Origin: Lanius collurio
Taxonomy: Eukaryota > Chordata > Aves > Passeriformes > Laniidae
Length of the DNA stretch: 64,000 nt
Direction: 5' to 3'
NCBI GenBank assembly: GCA_020086605.1
Contig: JACBWW010000097.1
Location: 190,025 to 254,024, forward strand
The notes under the pieces are model-generated. The model ran no database searches. It was not told the origin of the DNA and saw nothing but the letters and a program-made list of their open reading frames with translations. This document shows, one piece after another, positions 44,001 through 56,725 of the stretch. The number at the start of each line of letters is the position of its first letter. Positions within the stretch are counted from its first letter, which is position 1. The position numbers were made by a program, and so were the translations under genes.

Positions 44001-45049
44001 GCTGTACAGAGCCTTTTCCCTCAGCGCCCAGGTGAGGCAGCTGCAGAAGTTCATCCCTGAGGTCACCACCAGTGATGTTCTCAGGTAAAAACAACTTCTT
44101 CTGTTTGGTAAATCTCTTACTTGAACAGCAGAAAATGTGGCATGGGTTTATTCCCTTCCTCCACCAAAACATGATGCCAAAGCATGGAGCTGCCTCCAGC
44201 TTAGGGGTCCCAACACAGGAAGGACATGGAGCTGCTGGAGGAGGCACCAGGATGATCAGAGGGATGGAGAAGCTCTGCTGGGAGGAAAGGCTGGGAGAGT
44301 TGGGATTCTTCAGCCTGGAGAAGAGCAGCTGTGAGGTGACCCCATTGGGGCCTTGCAGTGCCTGAAGAGAACCTGTAGAAGGACGGGGGGAGGGTGCTAT
44401 TTACAGGGCCTTGGAGTAGCAGGACAAGGGGGAATGGCCTCAAACTGACAGAGCAGGTTTGGATGGGATATTAGGAAGGAATTCCTGACTGTGAGGAGGC
44501 CCTGGCACAGGGTGCTCAGAGAAGCTGTGGCTGCCCCTGGATCCCTGCAAGTCACAAGGGCCAGGCTGGATGGGGCTTGGAGCAGCCTGGGACAGTGGGA
44601 GGTGTCCCTGCCCATGGAATGGGATGGGATGAGCTTTAAAGGTCACAAGTTGGACCTGCTGGTCTCAGAGGACTTTTCCCACCTCAGCGATCCCATGACT
44701 GCAGAACATCCCCCACTCTGCCTGCTGAGTGTTAAACCTCCCCCAAAAGGCTCTGTCTCCACTCCCATCCCTCCTCACCTTCTCCCGGGAATTGATCTCC
44801 TGCCTTGGGATAACGTTTTCCTTTAGCTGACGAGCTCCTCCTTGCTTTTGCAGGGGTCCCTCTGGTGTGAGAGCTCAGGCGCTGGACAGCGACGGGAATT
44901 TGGTGGATGACTTTGTGTTCGACGGCGGCACCGGGGACGTGGGCAGCAGGATCCTGCACGTCAGGAACGCCCCTTCTCCCGCCGCCACCTCCTCCCTCGC
45001 CATCGCCACCATGATCGCCGACGAGGTGGAGCGGCGCTTCCAGCTGTGA
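35018..45049 (+). CDS. L2HGDH: L2HGDH, L-2-hydroxyglutarate dehydrogenase, mitochondrial
   Basis: Ten exons: 35018-35109, 35708-35823, 37180-37331, 39142-39273, 39792-39954, 40475-40509, 41428-41595, 42862-43019, 43953-44084, 44854-45049. They give 447 residues, compared with about 463 in human. The enzyme is FAD-linked and oxidises L-2-hydroxyglutarate to 2-oxoglutarate in mitochondria. The N-terminus is rich in arginine and alanine and lacks acidic residues until residue 34, as in a presequence. The Rossmann dinucleotide motif [12 protein letters not shown] (37-48) has glycines 39, 41 and 44. Conserved blocks follow: [45 protein letters not shown] and a C-terminal [13 protein letters not shown] near the end. 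The protein ends in RRFQL. All introns are GT-AG. Start context aagATGg lies in the shared CpG island. Intron 1 is an extreme pyrimidine tract, and introns 2, 3 and 8 contain CR1 copies. Confidence 0.97.
35160..35640 (+). repeat. Polypyrimidine (CCCTAT/CCTTTCC-like) tract in L2HGDH intron 1
   Basis: About 480 bases made almost only of C and T with scattered A, in degenerate repeats such as ccctatccc, ttcccctat and cccttat. It ends in 14 uninterrupted C (35627-35640). G is nearly absent on the plus strand. It fills most of the 598-base intron between L2HGDH exons 1 and 2. Confidence 0.9.
35975..36128 (+). mobile_element. CR1 LINE 3' fragment
   Basis: 'ctggaagtgttccaggccag' through 'gttcccttccaacccaaacc' and gggattctatgact. 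L2HGDH intron 2. Confidence 0.92.
37535..37700 (-). mobile_element. Probable CR1 LINE internal fragment
   Basis: 'gggcacagcattccaggtgt' followed by ggtcagactcagtgag resembles an upstream CR1 segment in reverse orientation. L2HGDH intron 3. Confidence 0.55.
38075..38545 (+). mobile_element. CR1 LINE fragment, same subfamily as 31170
   Basis: 'gagctgggaaggggctcagc', 'gctgtccagccctggcac' and end 'cttttccaacctcaacaatt' with ccatgattccatga. L2HGDH intron 3. Confidence 0.93.
41225..41245 (+). repeat. (ATTT)n microsatellite
   Basis: About five attt units, L2HGDH intron 6, about 180 bases before exon 7. Confidence 0.85.
41960..42035 (+). mobile_element. CR1 LINE 3' tail, old
   Basis: 'gagatcttttccagcctaaa' then attctggcattctgtgg. 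L2HGDH intron 7. Confidence 0.6.
43345..43688 (+). mobile_element. CR1 LINE fragment, young type, 3'-truncated
   Basis: Internal CR1 including 'ggacattggggctgggagca'. It stops at 'ggtgtccctgctcag', before the usual 3' end. L2HGDH intron 8. Confidence 0.9.
43687..43738 (-). mobile_element. CR1 LINE fragment, inverted against its neighbour
   Basis: 'gttgctccaagccccatcca' and acatggcctggaacacttcc are reverse-complement CR1 directly joined to the plus-strand copy ending at 43688. Confidence 0.8.
44205..44705 (+). mobile_element. CR1 LINE fragment
   Basis: 'ctgggaggaaaggctgggag', 'ttcttcagcctggagaagag', 'ggatattaggaaggaattcc' and a final 'gaggacttttcccacctca'. About 150 bases before the last L2HGDH exon. 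Confidence 0.92.
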
Positions 45050-47221
45050 TCGCCCCGAGGGAGCGGGCAGGTTGTGCCCCTCTGGAGTGTGGGACTCCTC
45101 CTGCAGGACACGGAGCCAGCGTGGTGCTTGCCAGGGCAGCGCTGGCACGGCTGGGCAGTGCCAAAGCAGCCTCGGGGAATGTTCTCCTCTGCCCACAACT
45201 CCTCAGCGCGGTGAGTGAAGGAGTTGTGGTGGCTGGTGTGGTGAGGAATTTTGGCCACCTGAGCAGGACCAGCCCGTGGGAGGGGCTCCAAGCACAGGCA
45301 GAGCAGGGAGAGCCTCTGTGGTGGGATTATCCACGTGGATTTCCCGTGCCTGTGGTCACGACATTGCCTCCACAGGCAGGGGGTAGCTCTCTGTGTGCTC
45401 TGATTCCATTGAAATTGGAGTCTGCAGTCCTCTAGATTACATGGAAGTAATGGAATAGAAGGATAAGCTCTGCTTAAGGGCCCTGCTGATATGGAATTAA
45501 AGGCTTTATCAGAGATTGAGAACAATATTCAGAGCCTTCGATGTGAATGTAGAGTATTTCACAGAAAAATAAGCTTAAAGAGGATTACCAAACCCAAGTC
45601 AATTTAGATCTGCAATTCAGATACTGTGTCTGATCACTGTCTCTGTTTTTTATAGAGCTGAAATGGAAATATGGATATAAACAATCACTTTTCATTTAAT
45701 TTATAGCTGGGAAATCAGCTCTGATCAGAAACTTCATCAGTGGGTTTGGCTTTTTTCTTAGCTTTGAATGCTGGTAATGCAAAAGGAGCTGATCTTTGTC
45801 CAGCCAGTTGAGCAATCCAGGGAAAATGGTCTATGTGAAGGGAGGGAATTTCCAGAAACCTTAATTGAGTCATGTTTGATATTGCTTCCCTTGGAGCCCG
45901 AACAGGGGTGAGTCAGGAAGGCTGCCCATTTTCCCTGAGCACAGGGGGAGCTCAGACAGTGCTGGTGACTCCTCTGAACTCCAGTGATACCCAATTTTTA
46001 TCAGAGATACACCTGGAGGAGCCTGTGAGGAGAGAGATGTGAAATAAGCTCGGTGCTGAGCTGAGGATCTGGGAGTGTTCTGCAGAACTGCTGGGAAACA
46101 GAATTTAGTGGCCTCAGGGACAAAGTGTTGAGGATTTTATAGCAGATGCTCCCAGGATGTTGGGTAACACAGATAATTGTAGGCAGTTTGTACCAGGCAA
46201 TTGGACATCGATTTTTCCTTCAAAAGTTCATTTCTGAGCTCCTCTGATGGGAGTGGGTTAGCACAGGAGGGCAGCTGTGAGGCTGATTTTTACTGTACAC
46301 TTTGGAGATACTATTTTTGAGGGAAAAAAGGGCCTAACCTGCCTTTTTTTTTTCTTTTTTTTTCTTTTTAGTTTTCATTAATTTTTTGTTGTGGTGTCAT
46401 CTACTTTACCAGAGAATTGACTGCTGGGAAATTCAAATAACAACCTTTTCAGAGCAAAGCTTGGGTCACTTTAGGCAGAGATTCAGCTGTTCCAAGTCTT
46501 CCAGTGCCACAGGGCTATGTAAAACTTCCCACAGTGGAACAATCCTATCCTCTCTCCCTGCCAGAAGTGTTGCCTATCAACAGTAAATCCTACAAAAGGA
46601 TTGCAAAAGGAACTTCCTCCCACACGAGGTGTGGTCCTGACATGTATTAACAGCATAAAGAACATTAAAATGCAAAGCAGACAGAGAGCAAAGGCAGTCC
46701 TAAATCAGCATTTCCCTGTGCAGCCTGTGGTGCTTTTTCCTCTCAGGTGATGATTGTTTGGGAGTAAAGTTTATTTGAAACTGAAATTATGACTCTTGAT
46801 GTAGCATTCTGTGAAGTGTAAATCTTTTCAGAGATAAAGGTTTTACACTTTTGTTATAAAAATAACTTCAGAGATTATGATATCAGGCATCAATCTTGTT
46901 GCTCACCAAGTGTAAAAATGTAATAATTTATTTTCCAAATGGGTCTTACTCACTTTGATGACTTCATAAATGTGCCTTTTTCTATTATGATTAAAATAGT
47001 GGGGTGGAGGTTTTTTTAAGTGCTGTAAGATCTGTGTATTTCTGCTGACTCAGGGAAGAGTGTCACTGGAATTTGCTAATTCTCAGCTGAATTAGGCAGG
47101 ATATCACTCTGTATAACAGGAATTACTTCAGGAGGGGGACACATGACCAAACTTGTCTTCCTAAATTATCTTATCTATGCTTCTTACACCTCATAGCTTT
47201 TCCTCACTTGACAGGACTGGT
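45050..47221 (+). other. L2HGDH: L2HGDH 3' UTR and downstream intergenic sequence
   Basis: GC-rich for about 300 bases after the stop codon, then AT-rich. The first plausible poly(A) signal is the variant ATTAAA at 45496-45501. No exon, RNA gene or clear repeat was recognised between there and the gap. A T-rich stretch lies at about 46344-46372. Confidence 0.5.
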
Positions 47222-47611
47222 NNNNNNNNNNNNNNNNNNNNNNNNNNNNNNNNNNNNNNNNNNNNNNNNNNNNNNNNNNNNNNNNNNNNNNNNNNNNNNN
47301 NNNNNNNNNNNNNNNNNNNNNNNNNNNNNNNNNNNNNNNNNNNNNNNNNNNNNNNNNNNNNNNNNNNNNNNNNNNNNNNNNNNNNNNNNNNNNNNNNNNN
47401 NNNNNNNNNNNNNNNNNNNNNNNNNNNNNNNNNNNNNNNNNNNNNNNNNNNNNNNNNNNNNNNNNNNNNNNNNNNNNNNNNNNNNNNNNNNNNNNNNNNN
47501 NNNNNNNNNNNNNNNNNNNNNNNNNNNNNNNNNNNNNNNNNNNNNNNNNNNNNNNNNNNNNNNNNNNNNNNNNNNNNNNNNNNNNNNNNNNNNNNNNNNN
47601 NNNNNNNNNNN
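47222..47611. other. Assembly gap (390 N)
   Basis: Run of unresolved bases. It lies between the L2HGDH 3' end and the first recognised SOS2 exon, where the SOS2 promoter and first exon are expected. Confidence 1.
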
Positions 47612-50499
47612 TAGTGGAGGGACTGGGTTAAATTGAGGCTGGAGGGAGCAATGCCCTGCTCTGTGTTGTTTGCAAAGGCTGAGGATTATTCCACGGTTCT
47701 GCCCATAAATACCTGCTGATTTGGAGCTCTGCTGCTGAGCAGGACTGGGGTACAAGTACTTTAGGCAGTGGTGGGGGGTTTGTCTCTTTCTTCTAAGAAT
47801 AGATGTAGTGATGCTGCTGGATAATGATTCTCCGTTATTTTTTTTAACAGAATAAAAGATTTGCATTTGTTTTGGGTCCCTGTCTAAGTAGTCTTGTGGC
47901 TGGCATAGAAACCACTAATTGCCTGTCTGGAGAATCCTGGATTTTCTGCTCTTTTCTCTAAAATCTCCTCCTCGTAGTAGCTGCTTTCCAGTGTCTCAGA
48001 GAATGCCAGGCTGTTCTTTTCCTGATGTCTCTGGAATCTGACTGAAAGCAGCCCCTTAACACCAACCAGCATCTGCCCAAATGTAAGGTAAAGCTGCAGA
48101 AAGATTTCCTAAAAATTTAGAGGTGTTTTCATCATCCTAAAACACAAATGCTGCAAAAGTTGGTGGATTCATGCTGCTCTTACAATTCTTTCTATTTGTG
48201 CATTTGCTTTTGGTGAAAAGAGCAGGAATTCAGCTTTCTAAAGCAGAGGAAATGGAGATATGATGCCAACGACTGCCTATAAAAATGTGTATTTGCTTAT
48301 AGCCAGGTTTTTTCTCCCTGGGAAAGTTCCTTGTCTGCAGGACCCACCCTGGAGCATGAAGCAATCGGGCTGTAATGTGCATTTCTTGTGTGAACACACA
48401 GTATCAGTGAGTCAATCCAAAATTGTATCCTTGTCAGTCCTGGCAGTGGGGCTGGGAGGGAAGCGCTCTCAGTTTTAATGCATTCTTTAAAAGATACTCT
48501 TTCATGTAAGGAGATGTTTAAACCAGAACATTTTATCACTTGGATAATGAGATTTTCTGAGAGAACTATTCCACTATTCTAGGAGAAGTGAAGAACCAAA
48601 TCTCAAGTGTGAAAGCCTCAAATTTTCTCTTAATTTCCCAGTTTATTAAACATAATCACCACTGTTTTCAAGCAGTCTGTGATTTTGTCCTGAAGAGGTT
48701 TAAAACTCCACTTGCTGGCCAACTGAGATCTTTCCAAGCAGGCTGCTTTGTGATGAAAACCTTACAGAAAGTTTAGTAATTTTTCAGTTAAACAGCTGGA
48801 ATAGAGGGGTTCTTTTATGTTTTAACCTGGTTTTTTTTAATGTCCTGGACGTTATTTCCCATTCCTGAAAACATTTCCTTTTAATGAGCACTTCTTGAAG
48901 GAGAGAGAAGCTGGTAGCAGAAAAAGAGGAAAGGTTTTGGTTTTCCTCATGCATGTTAAAGTGGGAAAAATATTTAATTCTAAAATACACAAAGATGTGG
49001 AGCTGGATAAGGAGCCTGTGCAGTTCACTAACAATAAAGAATATTTCCTTGCTGCTTGGATTTTAAGTCCAGAATATGCTTTGAAGAGCTTCAGCCTCTT
49101 CATTATGCACTCAGCAAGTTTAAGGTCACTTCTTTTTGTCAAATCACTTTTAAACTCTTTACTTTAATTCTCTGCAGTGGACACTTTTAAAAATGGTAAA
49201 ACACATCAGGTCTTGCTTTAATACATGGAAAAAAGATGAGAATCTGTCTTTTGAACAATATTTTATATGCATTTATACTCTTTTAAGATTAGTAGAGAGT
49301 GCCAAATTTTACCCTACAGTGGAAATCTTTTTAGGAAAAAACCAAAGCTAGATGGTAAAATACCTTTAAACCAGATTTTATATATTTATAGGCCCCCGTC
49401 CCAGCACTGGCACCTGGGAACCTTGCAAGGTGGAAAATTAAAAGCAGTTTCATGTATTGCCTCTCTTCCAGCTGGGAGATGGACAAGCACATCCTTGCTC
49501 TAAAACAATTTATTTTTTTCTGCTGCTATGTTGGAAATCTATGTAGGGAATGAGGGTAGTTCAATATAAAAGTCCTTTCAAAGTAAATGAATCAGAAGAA
49601 AACGATATTTTTACGTGGTCACTGAGGTTTGGTGACTTGAGCTGCTGTTTGGAGCAGGTAAATCACCTCAAACACAGGCAGGGGCTGAGCCTGATAAAGG
49701 CTCCTGACCTGGGAGCTGATTTTAGCTATTAAAGACTCACGGTTTCCATATTTGTGGGGACACTCAGGCAGCTGTTCCAGCAGGAATCACAGAGGGTTTC
49801 CAGTGCTGGGTGGGTTTGGATCTGTGCATGGCACCATGGCAGTGCCAGCAGTGCTGGTGCTTGGGGAATGCTGCTCTTGGGGCCTTTCCTTGGGACTGGG
49901 ATTTCTCCTGTGGTGCTGGCAGATTTTGCTCTCCCCATTTGTCATTTCTTCACATGTTTGGGTTTGTTTTACTTTGCTTGGTTTGCTGCTGTTCTGGCTC
50001 CGTGGCCTTTGCAGGGAAGGAGGCTGAATTGTGAAACCCTTTTCTAAAGCTGCATTTTGGTTTTGGGACCATCTTTCCTAGCACAGATCCAGTGCCAGAA
50101 CTTGTCCTTACTGAATTGCAGCTGGAACTCCCCAAAGGTGAATTATTTTGCAGGTTGAGAGTGGGATTCCAGTGCTGTGTGGATTTCAGAGGCAGCAGCT
50201 GAGTGTTTCACTGCCTCCAGCCCACTGCAGGTGCCAATTTTAATATCCTGGGGGTGTGTTGTATAAAAGACTTTTGGGAATTGTAGTTGAAAAATTCATT
50301 GGTACCAAATACCTCCCGTTGCTACCTGGCATAAACTTCTATTGCAGGCACTTGGAACAGGTTTTTAAAATAAACCAGGTGACCCCATAGAATTAATGTG
50401 TGTTTTTGAAGATGGTGAGGAATGTGTTGATGAATTTGCAGATATGGATTTATTCACCTTAAAATATTCTTGTGTGTCCTGAGCTTACATTTTACAAGG

Positions 50500-50785
50500 G
50501 CCTGGCATGCCAGGACACAGGGAATGGCTTCCCAGTGCCAGAGGGCAGGGATGGATGGGAGATTGGGAAGGAATGGCTGGCTGGGAGGGTGGGCAGGCCC
50601 TGGCACAGGGTGCCCAGAGCAGCTGTGGCTGCCCCTGGATCCCTGGCAGTGCCCAAGGCCAGGCTGGACATTGGGGCTGGGAGCAGCCTGGGACAGTGGG
50701 AGGTGTCCCTGCCATGGCAGGGGTGGCACTGGATGAACTTTAAGTTCCTTTCCAACCCCAACCATTCCAGGATTCCATGATTATC
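50500..50785 (+). mobile_element. CR1 LINE fragment, young type
   Basis: Has 'ggacattggggctgggagca' and the complete 3' end ccattccaggattccatgat. Confidence 0.95.
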
Positions 50786-51554
50786 ATTTGTGTGTGTTCT
50801 CACAAATCCACTGGCAAATTAAAAATGTATTTCTGTAAACAAGAGCTGTGTGTTCAGTTGCCTTGCTCTTTGATTTTTCTAAATGAAGTTCACAAGCATC
50901 TCCCAGGGATTCTTCTTTTGGGTTTTCTCCAGGATGCACAAACAGAGCCTGTCAAACAGTTAATCCCCACGGCTCTGCAGGCACCACATGTCGGGATAAT
51001 CCTGGCACTGGGCACTATTTGCATTTTCTAAAACAATTCCACCATTGCTCTGGACCACTCATCAAATTTCTAGAGCATGACTAAAGGTTTTATTCTTAGT
51101 AAATGTTGCGTAGACAGATATAAAAGACCATTTTGAGGACTTTTTTTTGAAGTTTACATTAGTTCAGTGCTTCTGTATTTTAAAACATGTGGGAGTTGCT
51201 CGGTGTGATGTGTGAGGTTGCAGGGTTGGGGTTGAGGTCAGGAGCTGCAGGGGTGTCCAGCTTTATTCCATGCATGTTTTCTGTGGCAGGATCAGGTTCC
51301 CCTTGGGTTAGAATTATTTAATGTATTATAGCCTCATTATAATGGATTATTATTTAAAGCATTCTAATTTCATTAGCATCCATTATTATTTAATGCATGG
51401 TAATTCCAACAGGAAAGTTGCTCGTTAAGAAGTTTTAAAATAATAGTTACATTTAGGCTTGAAATCTCTTAGGTCATTTAGTTTCTCGTAAATATCTTTA
51501 TTTGTGCTCAGAAGTCTGGACCTTTGCAGATTTGCAGTTGCTGCAAACAAGCAT

Positions 51555-51662
51555 TTGAGGGACCTGGGCTAGTGGAAGGTGTCCCTGTCCATGGCAGGGA
51601 TTTGGAATGTGATGGGCTTTGAGATCCCTTCCAACCCAAACCAGTCTGGGATTCTGTGGATG
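51555..51662 (+). mobile_element. CR1 LINE 3' fragment
   Basis: 'ctagtggaaggtgtccctgt' through 'gatcccttccaacccaaacc' and gggattctgtgg. Confidence 0.9.
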
Positions 51663-52374
51663 CATCAGCCTGGAACCAAAGGGAACACCGGTCCTTTTAC
51701 TTAAATCCTATTATTTTCAAGCCTTTCTTCATTTTTACAGAGTTCCTGACACAGGAATCGGTGCTTGGTAACAGGAGAGTTTTTGCAGCCCCTGGTGTGA
51801 GATGAAGGTGGATTTTTGAGTCCAGGTGTTTAATAGGAACGCTGTGATTTCATTTGGCAGCTGCAGCAGGAGAAACATTTCCTACCTGTGTTGTTCAAGT
51901 GGAAATGGGAATTAATATTTCCCTTGGCTCGGGGAACAGGCACAGGAATTATTCACCTCGTTGTGGTGCCTTCACCCCCTCAGGACTGGGCTCCAGTCCC
52001 AGTCCCAGTGGGTGCTTTTCCCATCTTCTCATCCCCCCTCAGCCTCGTTAGCCCAAGGAACTGCCTCACCTCCTGCAGTGGCTCCTGCCCACCTCCTGCT
52101 GCTCTCCCTGGTGTTTCACCTCTGTCTCTGCACAGGGCAGCCCTTATCTAATCTCTTCCAGAGGAGCTGTGGAGTCTGGTATTTGCTTTTCTAATTACCT
52201 CACTGATTCCCTCTGTGCCAGCCTTTCACATGAGTGGTTCCGGAGGGTTACTCATGTGGAAAACGTGGCTTTCCTGGATCCATGGTCTCTGTTCTCCCTG
52301 ATATTTTAATGGCATCTCAGTGGCCAGCTGTTTCATGGAGAAATCACTCCAGAGGGTCTGCACTGTCTCCAGAT

Positions 52375-52585
52375 TATAGGAATTCTTCCCTGTGAGGGTG
52401 GGCAGGCCCTGGAATAGAATTCCCAGAGAAGCTGTGGCTGCCCCTGGATCCCTGGAAGTGTCCAGGGCCAGGCTGGACAGGGCTTGGAGCAGCCTGGGAC
52501 AGTGGGAGGTGTCCCTGCCCATGGCAGGAGCTGGAACAGGATGGGCTTTAAGGTCCCCTCCAACCCAACCCATTCTAGGATTCAA
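52375..52585 (+). mobile_element. CR1 LINE 3' fragment
   Basis: 'attcttccctgtgagggtgg' through 'ctttaaggtcccctccaacc' and attctaggatt. Confidence 0.92.
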
Positions 52586-55339
52586 ATTCCAGGTCTGAAT
52601 AATTCACTGTACTGCACTGAGGCGTTCTCCTTGGGAAGGGTGGGATGTGAGCAGCGGGGAGAGCACCCATAGGTGCTGAATTCAGAGCCCAGAGCAGCTC
52701 TCAGCTCTGTGTGGAAGAGTTTTGGGAGAACTGGGAGCTGTCAGCATTCATTCACACGAGGCACAGCCACCTCCACGCTGGCTGAGGTGTTTCCCTCCCC
52801 TACCACAGAGCAGAGGCTGTGCTGGGCTCCCTCAGGGTTTATCTCAATTTAAACAAAGTCTTTTATGTGGATGGATAAAATCCAAACACTTAATTTTCCG
52901 TCAGATTTTAAGATTAAGATGTATATATAGTTTGTGTACATGTAAACAAACATGTTTTGGGTTCTCTTGATTCTGTATAAAAGGAAAAAAACAATTAAGT
53001 GGATAAAGAAGAATTTGTGTGTATTTGTGTCATTATGAATGTGTTTTTTCTGTGGGCACCAAGCAGCCTTCCCAGGAGATTTTAAGACAGTCTTTGATGC
53101 TTTTTCAGATCCATCATTCTGGCTTTAATTCACCCTCCCCTCAACTATATACTATATACTGTAGGAGAGGATTATTTAAATAGCTGAAGATGGAAGAAAA
53201 ATTACATTTGCACCAAAGTGGTGGTGTAAGATGGTTTTTTAATATCTCTGTACAGTCAGTTGAGGGATAATTTTATTTTGCAAACCACACTTCAAGTTTT
53301 GTGCAGTAAAAAACTCCAAATGTTGTATGAAGATAAAAATTCTCTTTTACTTAAGAGACTGCTTCATGCTGTTCCTCTCTCAGCCTGTTTTAGTCAGATT
53401 TAAGAAAGGCCAGCCAGAAATTGCTGTAGTGGAAATAAAATCAGAAATCTGTGTGGTTATTTTAAAAAAGTTGACAGTGTATTTTTATTGGGGATTTCTC
53501 TTCAATTTAAATCTTTCTGGTTCTTTCTAAAGAATTATGCTTGAAAATTGGGATTATCAGTGCTTTCCCCTTTCACTGAGTAAAAGCAGCAGAAGCCATT
53601 AAATTGTTCCATTTGGTTCCCTTCTTCCTCTGGACCATCATCCAGATGAGGGATTAAAAATGCCTTTGGAGCAGATGTTTTATGTTTCTCATGGTCAGGG
53701 TTATCTTGAGGAGAGAAAAGATAAGAAGGAATCAAAACACAGACGTTTAAATGAGAAACTTCTTGTTCTGAAATCTCAGGTAATCATGGAATTCTGGTTT
53801 TGGAAAATGTAGTTTGGAATGGGAGTAGAAAACTGGGATATTTTTGCCAAGTGTTTCAGGAATATGAATCCATATTTTTATGGTGGAATGTGCTGCCCAC
53901 AGACTCGATGTGCACGTCATGGATTTGGGAATTTTCTGTTCTTGGGGTTTTTTTTTAAATGAAAAATCTCTTGTTTTGCTCATGTGCTCACTGTGGAACA
54001 TCTGGAGGTTTCTGGATGTGTTTTTACTATCAAAATACATCTATTAAGTAAAAATATATTTAGCTATTGGAGCCAAAGCCTCAGAACAAGCTAAAAAGAA
54101 GTTCCTTGCAGTTTTGACTCTGTTTTTTTTCCCCTCAGCTTTTTGTCATTTCAAATGGAAACCTTTGATCATGCTTTTATACTCTGGACTTCCTGGATTT
54201 CCCCAAGTCTGAGATCCCGAATTCCTGTGCTTCAAACTTTACCCTGCCGTTACATTGGTTAAAAAAAAGAAATAAGATCAGTTTGTTTCTAGTTCTAATA
54301 CCATTTATCTCCATGAAAAGTTTTCATCCTCATCTTTCCTGAACTGACTCCTTGCTCTGAGGATTAATAAAATCTCACTGAGAAGGAATTTTGAGGAGAA
54401 GTTTTTGAGGCTTTTCATCAAATACAAATGGAGGGATGGAAAAGTAGGGAAAAGTTGAGGAGCAAGAGAAGGAGCAGTTTAGAAATGTCAATGTAAAATA
54501 AAATTGTGTCCCCCAGAAAGGCCTTAAGGCCAAGTTTAAATGCCACTCTTGTACTTATTATTTAATTTCTGTTCCTTGAAGCAGCTTGGACTAAACCAAG
54601 TGTGAATGACACTGCAAAAATTAGTTAGTCCTGCTAATCCTAATCTGTCTTTAAGGATTTAAGACACTCAGCTGTTTCAGAGATAAAATAATAAAAAATC
54701 TGCTTTCTGTGCTCCCTTCTGCTCATGTTCTTACAGCAGAGTTCAGGCTCATCAGTGCAAGAACTTGTGGATTTTTAAAGGGTATTTTGACCATTAAACC
54801 ATTACCAGATGAAATTCATCCCGTGTCGCTCTGGTGTGTTTATTCCATGCCAGTTTGTATAATTGGGCTCAGATATTTCAGTGTGGACCTGAGATCAGTG
54901 AATTTCTGTAAGAAACATCCCCAGTAATTCCTCCTGCTTTTTCCATACATTCAGTGCTTTATCAGTCTCTCCTTGCTTTCCCAGTCCTCTCAGTCAGGAT
55001 TTAGGGAGTACTGTAAAAAATAAGTGTTCTCTCCTTGATCCAGGGGCATCTGATTTGATCAGCTGGTGCACAGCTTTTATTACAGTATTTTTGTTTTGCT
55101 CTGAAAAACACTGCCTTGATACAAAATTGGTTTTTTCTTCCCAGCATTTATGTCAAAATAACTTCTCTGAAAGCCAGGGAGTGCAGAAGCCCCTCTGGGA
55201 CCTTTCAGGATGCTGCAGGCAGACTCATTTCAAGTGGCAGCTGATCTTCTAAATCCTCTGGGGAGAGTTGTCTCAACAAAGAGATGTTGAGCTTTGTTGT
55301 TGGTTTTGCTCCTTTCAAAGGAAAATCGACTCCGGGGCT

Positions 55340-55788
55340 TAGAGAGGGTCACAGAGATGATTTGGGGGATGGAACAGTTGTGAGGAAAGGCTGAGCATGT
55401 TGGGGTTGTTCAGCCTGGAGAGGAGAAGGCTCCAGGGAGAGCTCAGAGCCCCCTCCAGGGCCTGAAGGGGCTCCAGGAGAGCTGGAGAGGGACTGGGGAC
55501 AAGGCCTGGAGGGACAGGACACAGGGAATGGCTTCCCAGTGCCAGAGGGCAGGGCTGGATGGGAGATTGGGAAGGAATTCCTGGTTGGGAGGGCGGGCAG
55601 GCCCTGGCACAGGGTGCCCAGAGCAGCTGTGGCTGCCCCTGGATCCCTGGCAGTGCCCAAGGCCAGGCTGGACATTGGGGCTGGGAGCAGCCTGGCACAG
55701 TGGGAGGTGTCCCTGCCCATGGCAGGGGTGGAATGGGATGGGGTTTAAGGTCCCTTCCAATCCAGGCCATTCCAGGCTCCCATGATTT
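55340..55788 (+). mobile_element. CR1 LINE fragment, young type, longest of its class here
   Basis: Starts 'agagggtcacagagatgatt', includes 'ttgttcagcctggagaggag' and 'ggacattggggctgggagca', and has the full 3' end. Confidence 0.95.
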
Positions 55789-56499
55789 GTGTTCCTAATA
55801 CAAAGCTGAGATTCCCTGTCACTGTTTAAGGAGAGCTCTGTGCTCCTCTGCTGCTCCTCAGCTGTGCTGGGCATCCTCACCTTGTGCTCCCAAGGAAGTT
55901 TGGGAGAGTATGGCATGAGCTGTTCAGACCTGGGAACTGAATGCAGGTACAAGTGAAGTCATTTTTGGGCAGTGAAGTCTGAAACAAATGATTGGAGGGA
56001 AGAGAACGGCTGTGGTTTGATCCAGGGGAGTTCCCATCTTTTCCTAACCTCCCTCCTCTTCTGACTGTTCTGGTGTCAGTTCTCTGGAGCATCATTAAGG
56101 GTTCACTGCAGGGACACAGAATTTCATCTGATTTCCTTGCTGGGTCCTGATCCTTCTGTAGTGGTGCTCTCTGAGGGACACGTGGCAGGACCTTAACTCG
56201 GCACTTCCTGGTTTGCCATTGTTTTGTGAATTAAACTCTCCTGTTCAGGAAGAACACCAAATGCCCTGGCTATTGTTGAAAACCTGCTGTCTTAAGTAAG
56301 AGTTTTCAAGGAGTGGGTTTGGTTTTCTTGAGGATTCTTTCTTTCTTTCAGGATCTTGTATCCGTGTCAGCTGGGAATCAGTTGTGTAAAGCAGAGATTC
56401 ATCTTAGAGGCACAGAAAGCAAAATTATATTTACAGGGCTGTAAAATCACTTTGTATCAAGACCGAGCAGCTGGATTCAAACTCACAGAGGTCAGGGTT

Positions 56500-56725
56500 C
56501 AGTGGGATACTGGGAAGGAATTCCTGGCTGGGAGGGTGGGGAAGCTCTGGAATAGAATTGCCAGAGCAGCTGTGGCTGCCCCTGGATCCCTGGCAGTGCC
56601 CAAGGCCAGGTTGGACATTGGGGCTGGGAGCAGCCTGGGACAGTGGGAGGTGTCCCTGCCATGGCAGGGGTGGGACTGGATGATCTTTAAGGTCCCTTCC
56701 AACCCAAACCATTCTGGGATTCTCC
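56500..56725 (+). mobile_element. CR1 LINE 3' fragment, young type
   Basis: 'gggaaggaattcctggctgg', 'ggacattggggctgggagca' and end 'ccattctgggattct'. Confidence 0.93.

Noticed and set aside
44875..45525. 216-codon minus-strand frame opposite the last L2HGDH exon
   Set aside because: Antisense shadow of a GC-rich coding exon and 3' UTR, with no matching protein family recognised.
47612..47640. 'gtggagggactgg' next to the gap as a possible remnant of SOS2 exon 1 (KWRGLL)
   Set aside because: The surrounding codons do not fit the SOS2 N-terminus, the reading frame closes at once, and no donor site follows.
47177..47866. Open frames running through the gap
   Set aside because: They consist mostly of unresolved N bases.
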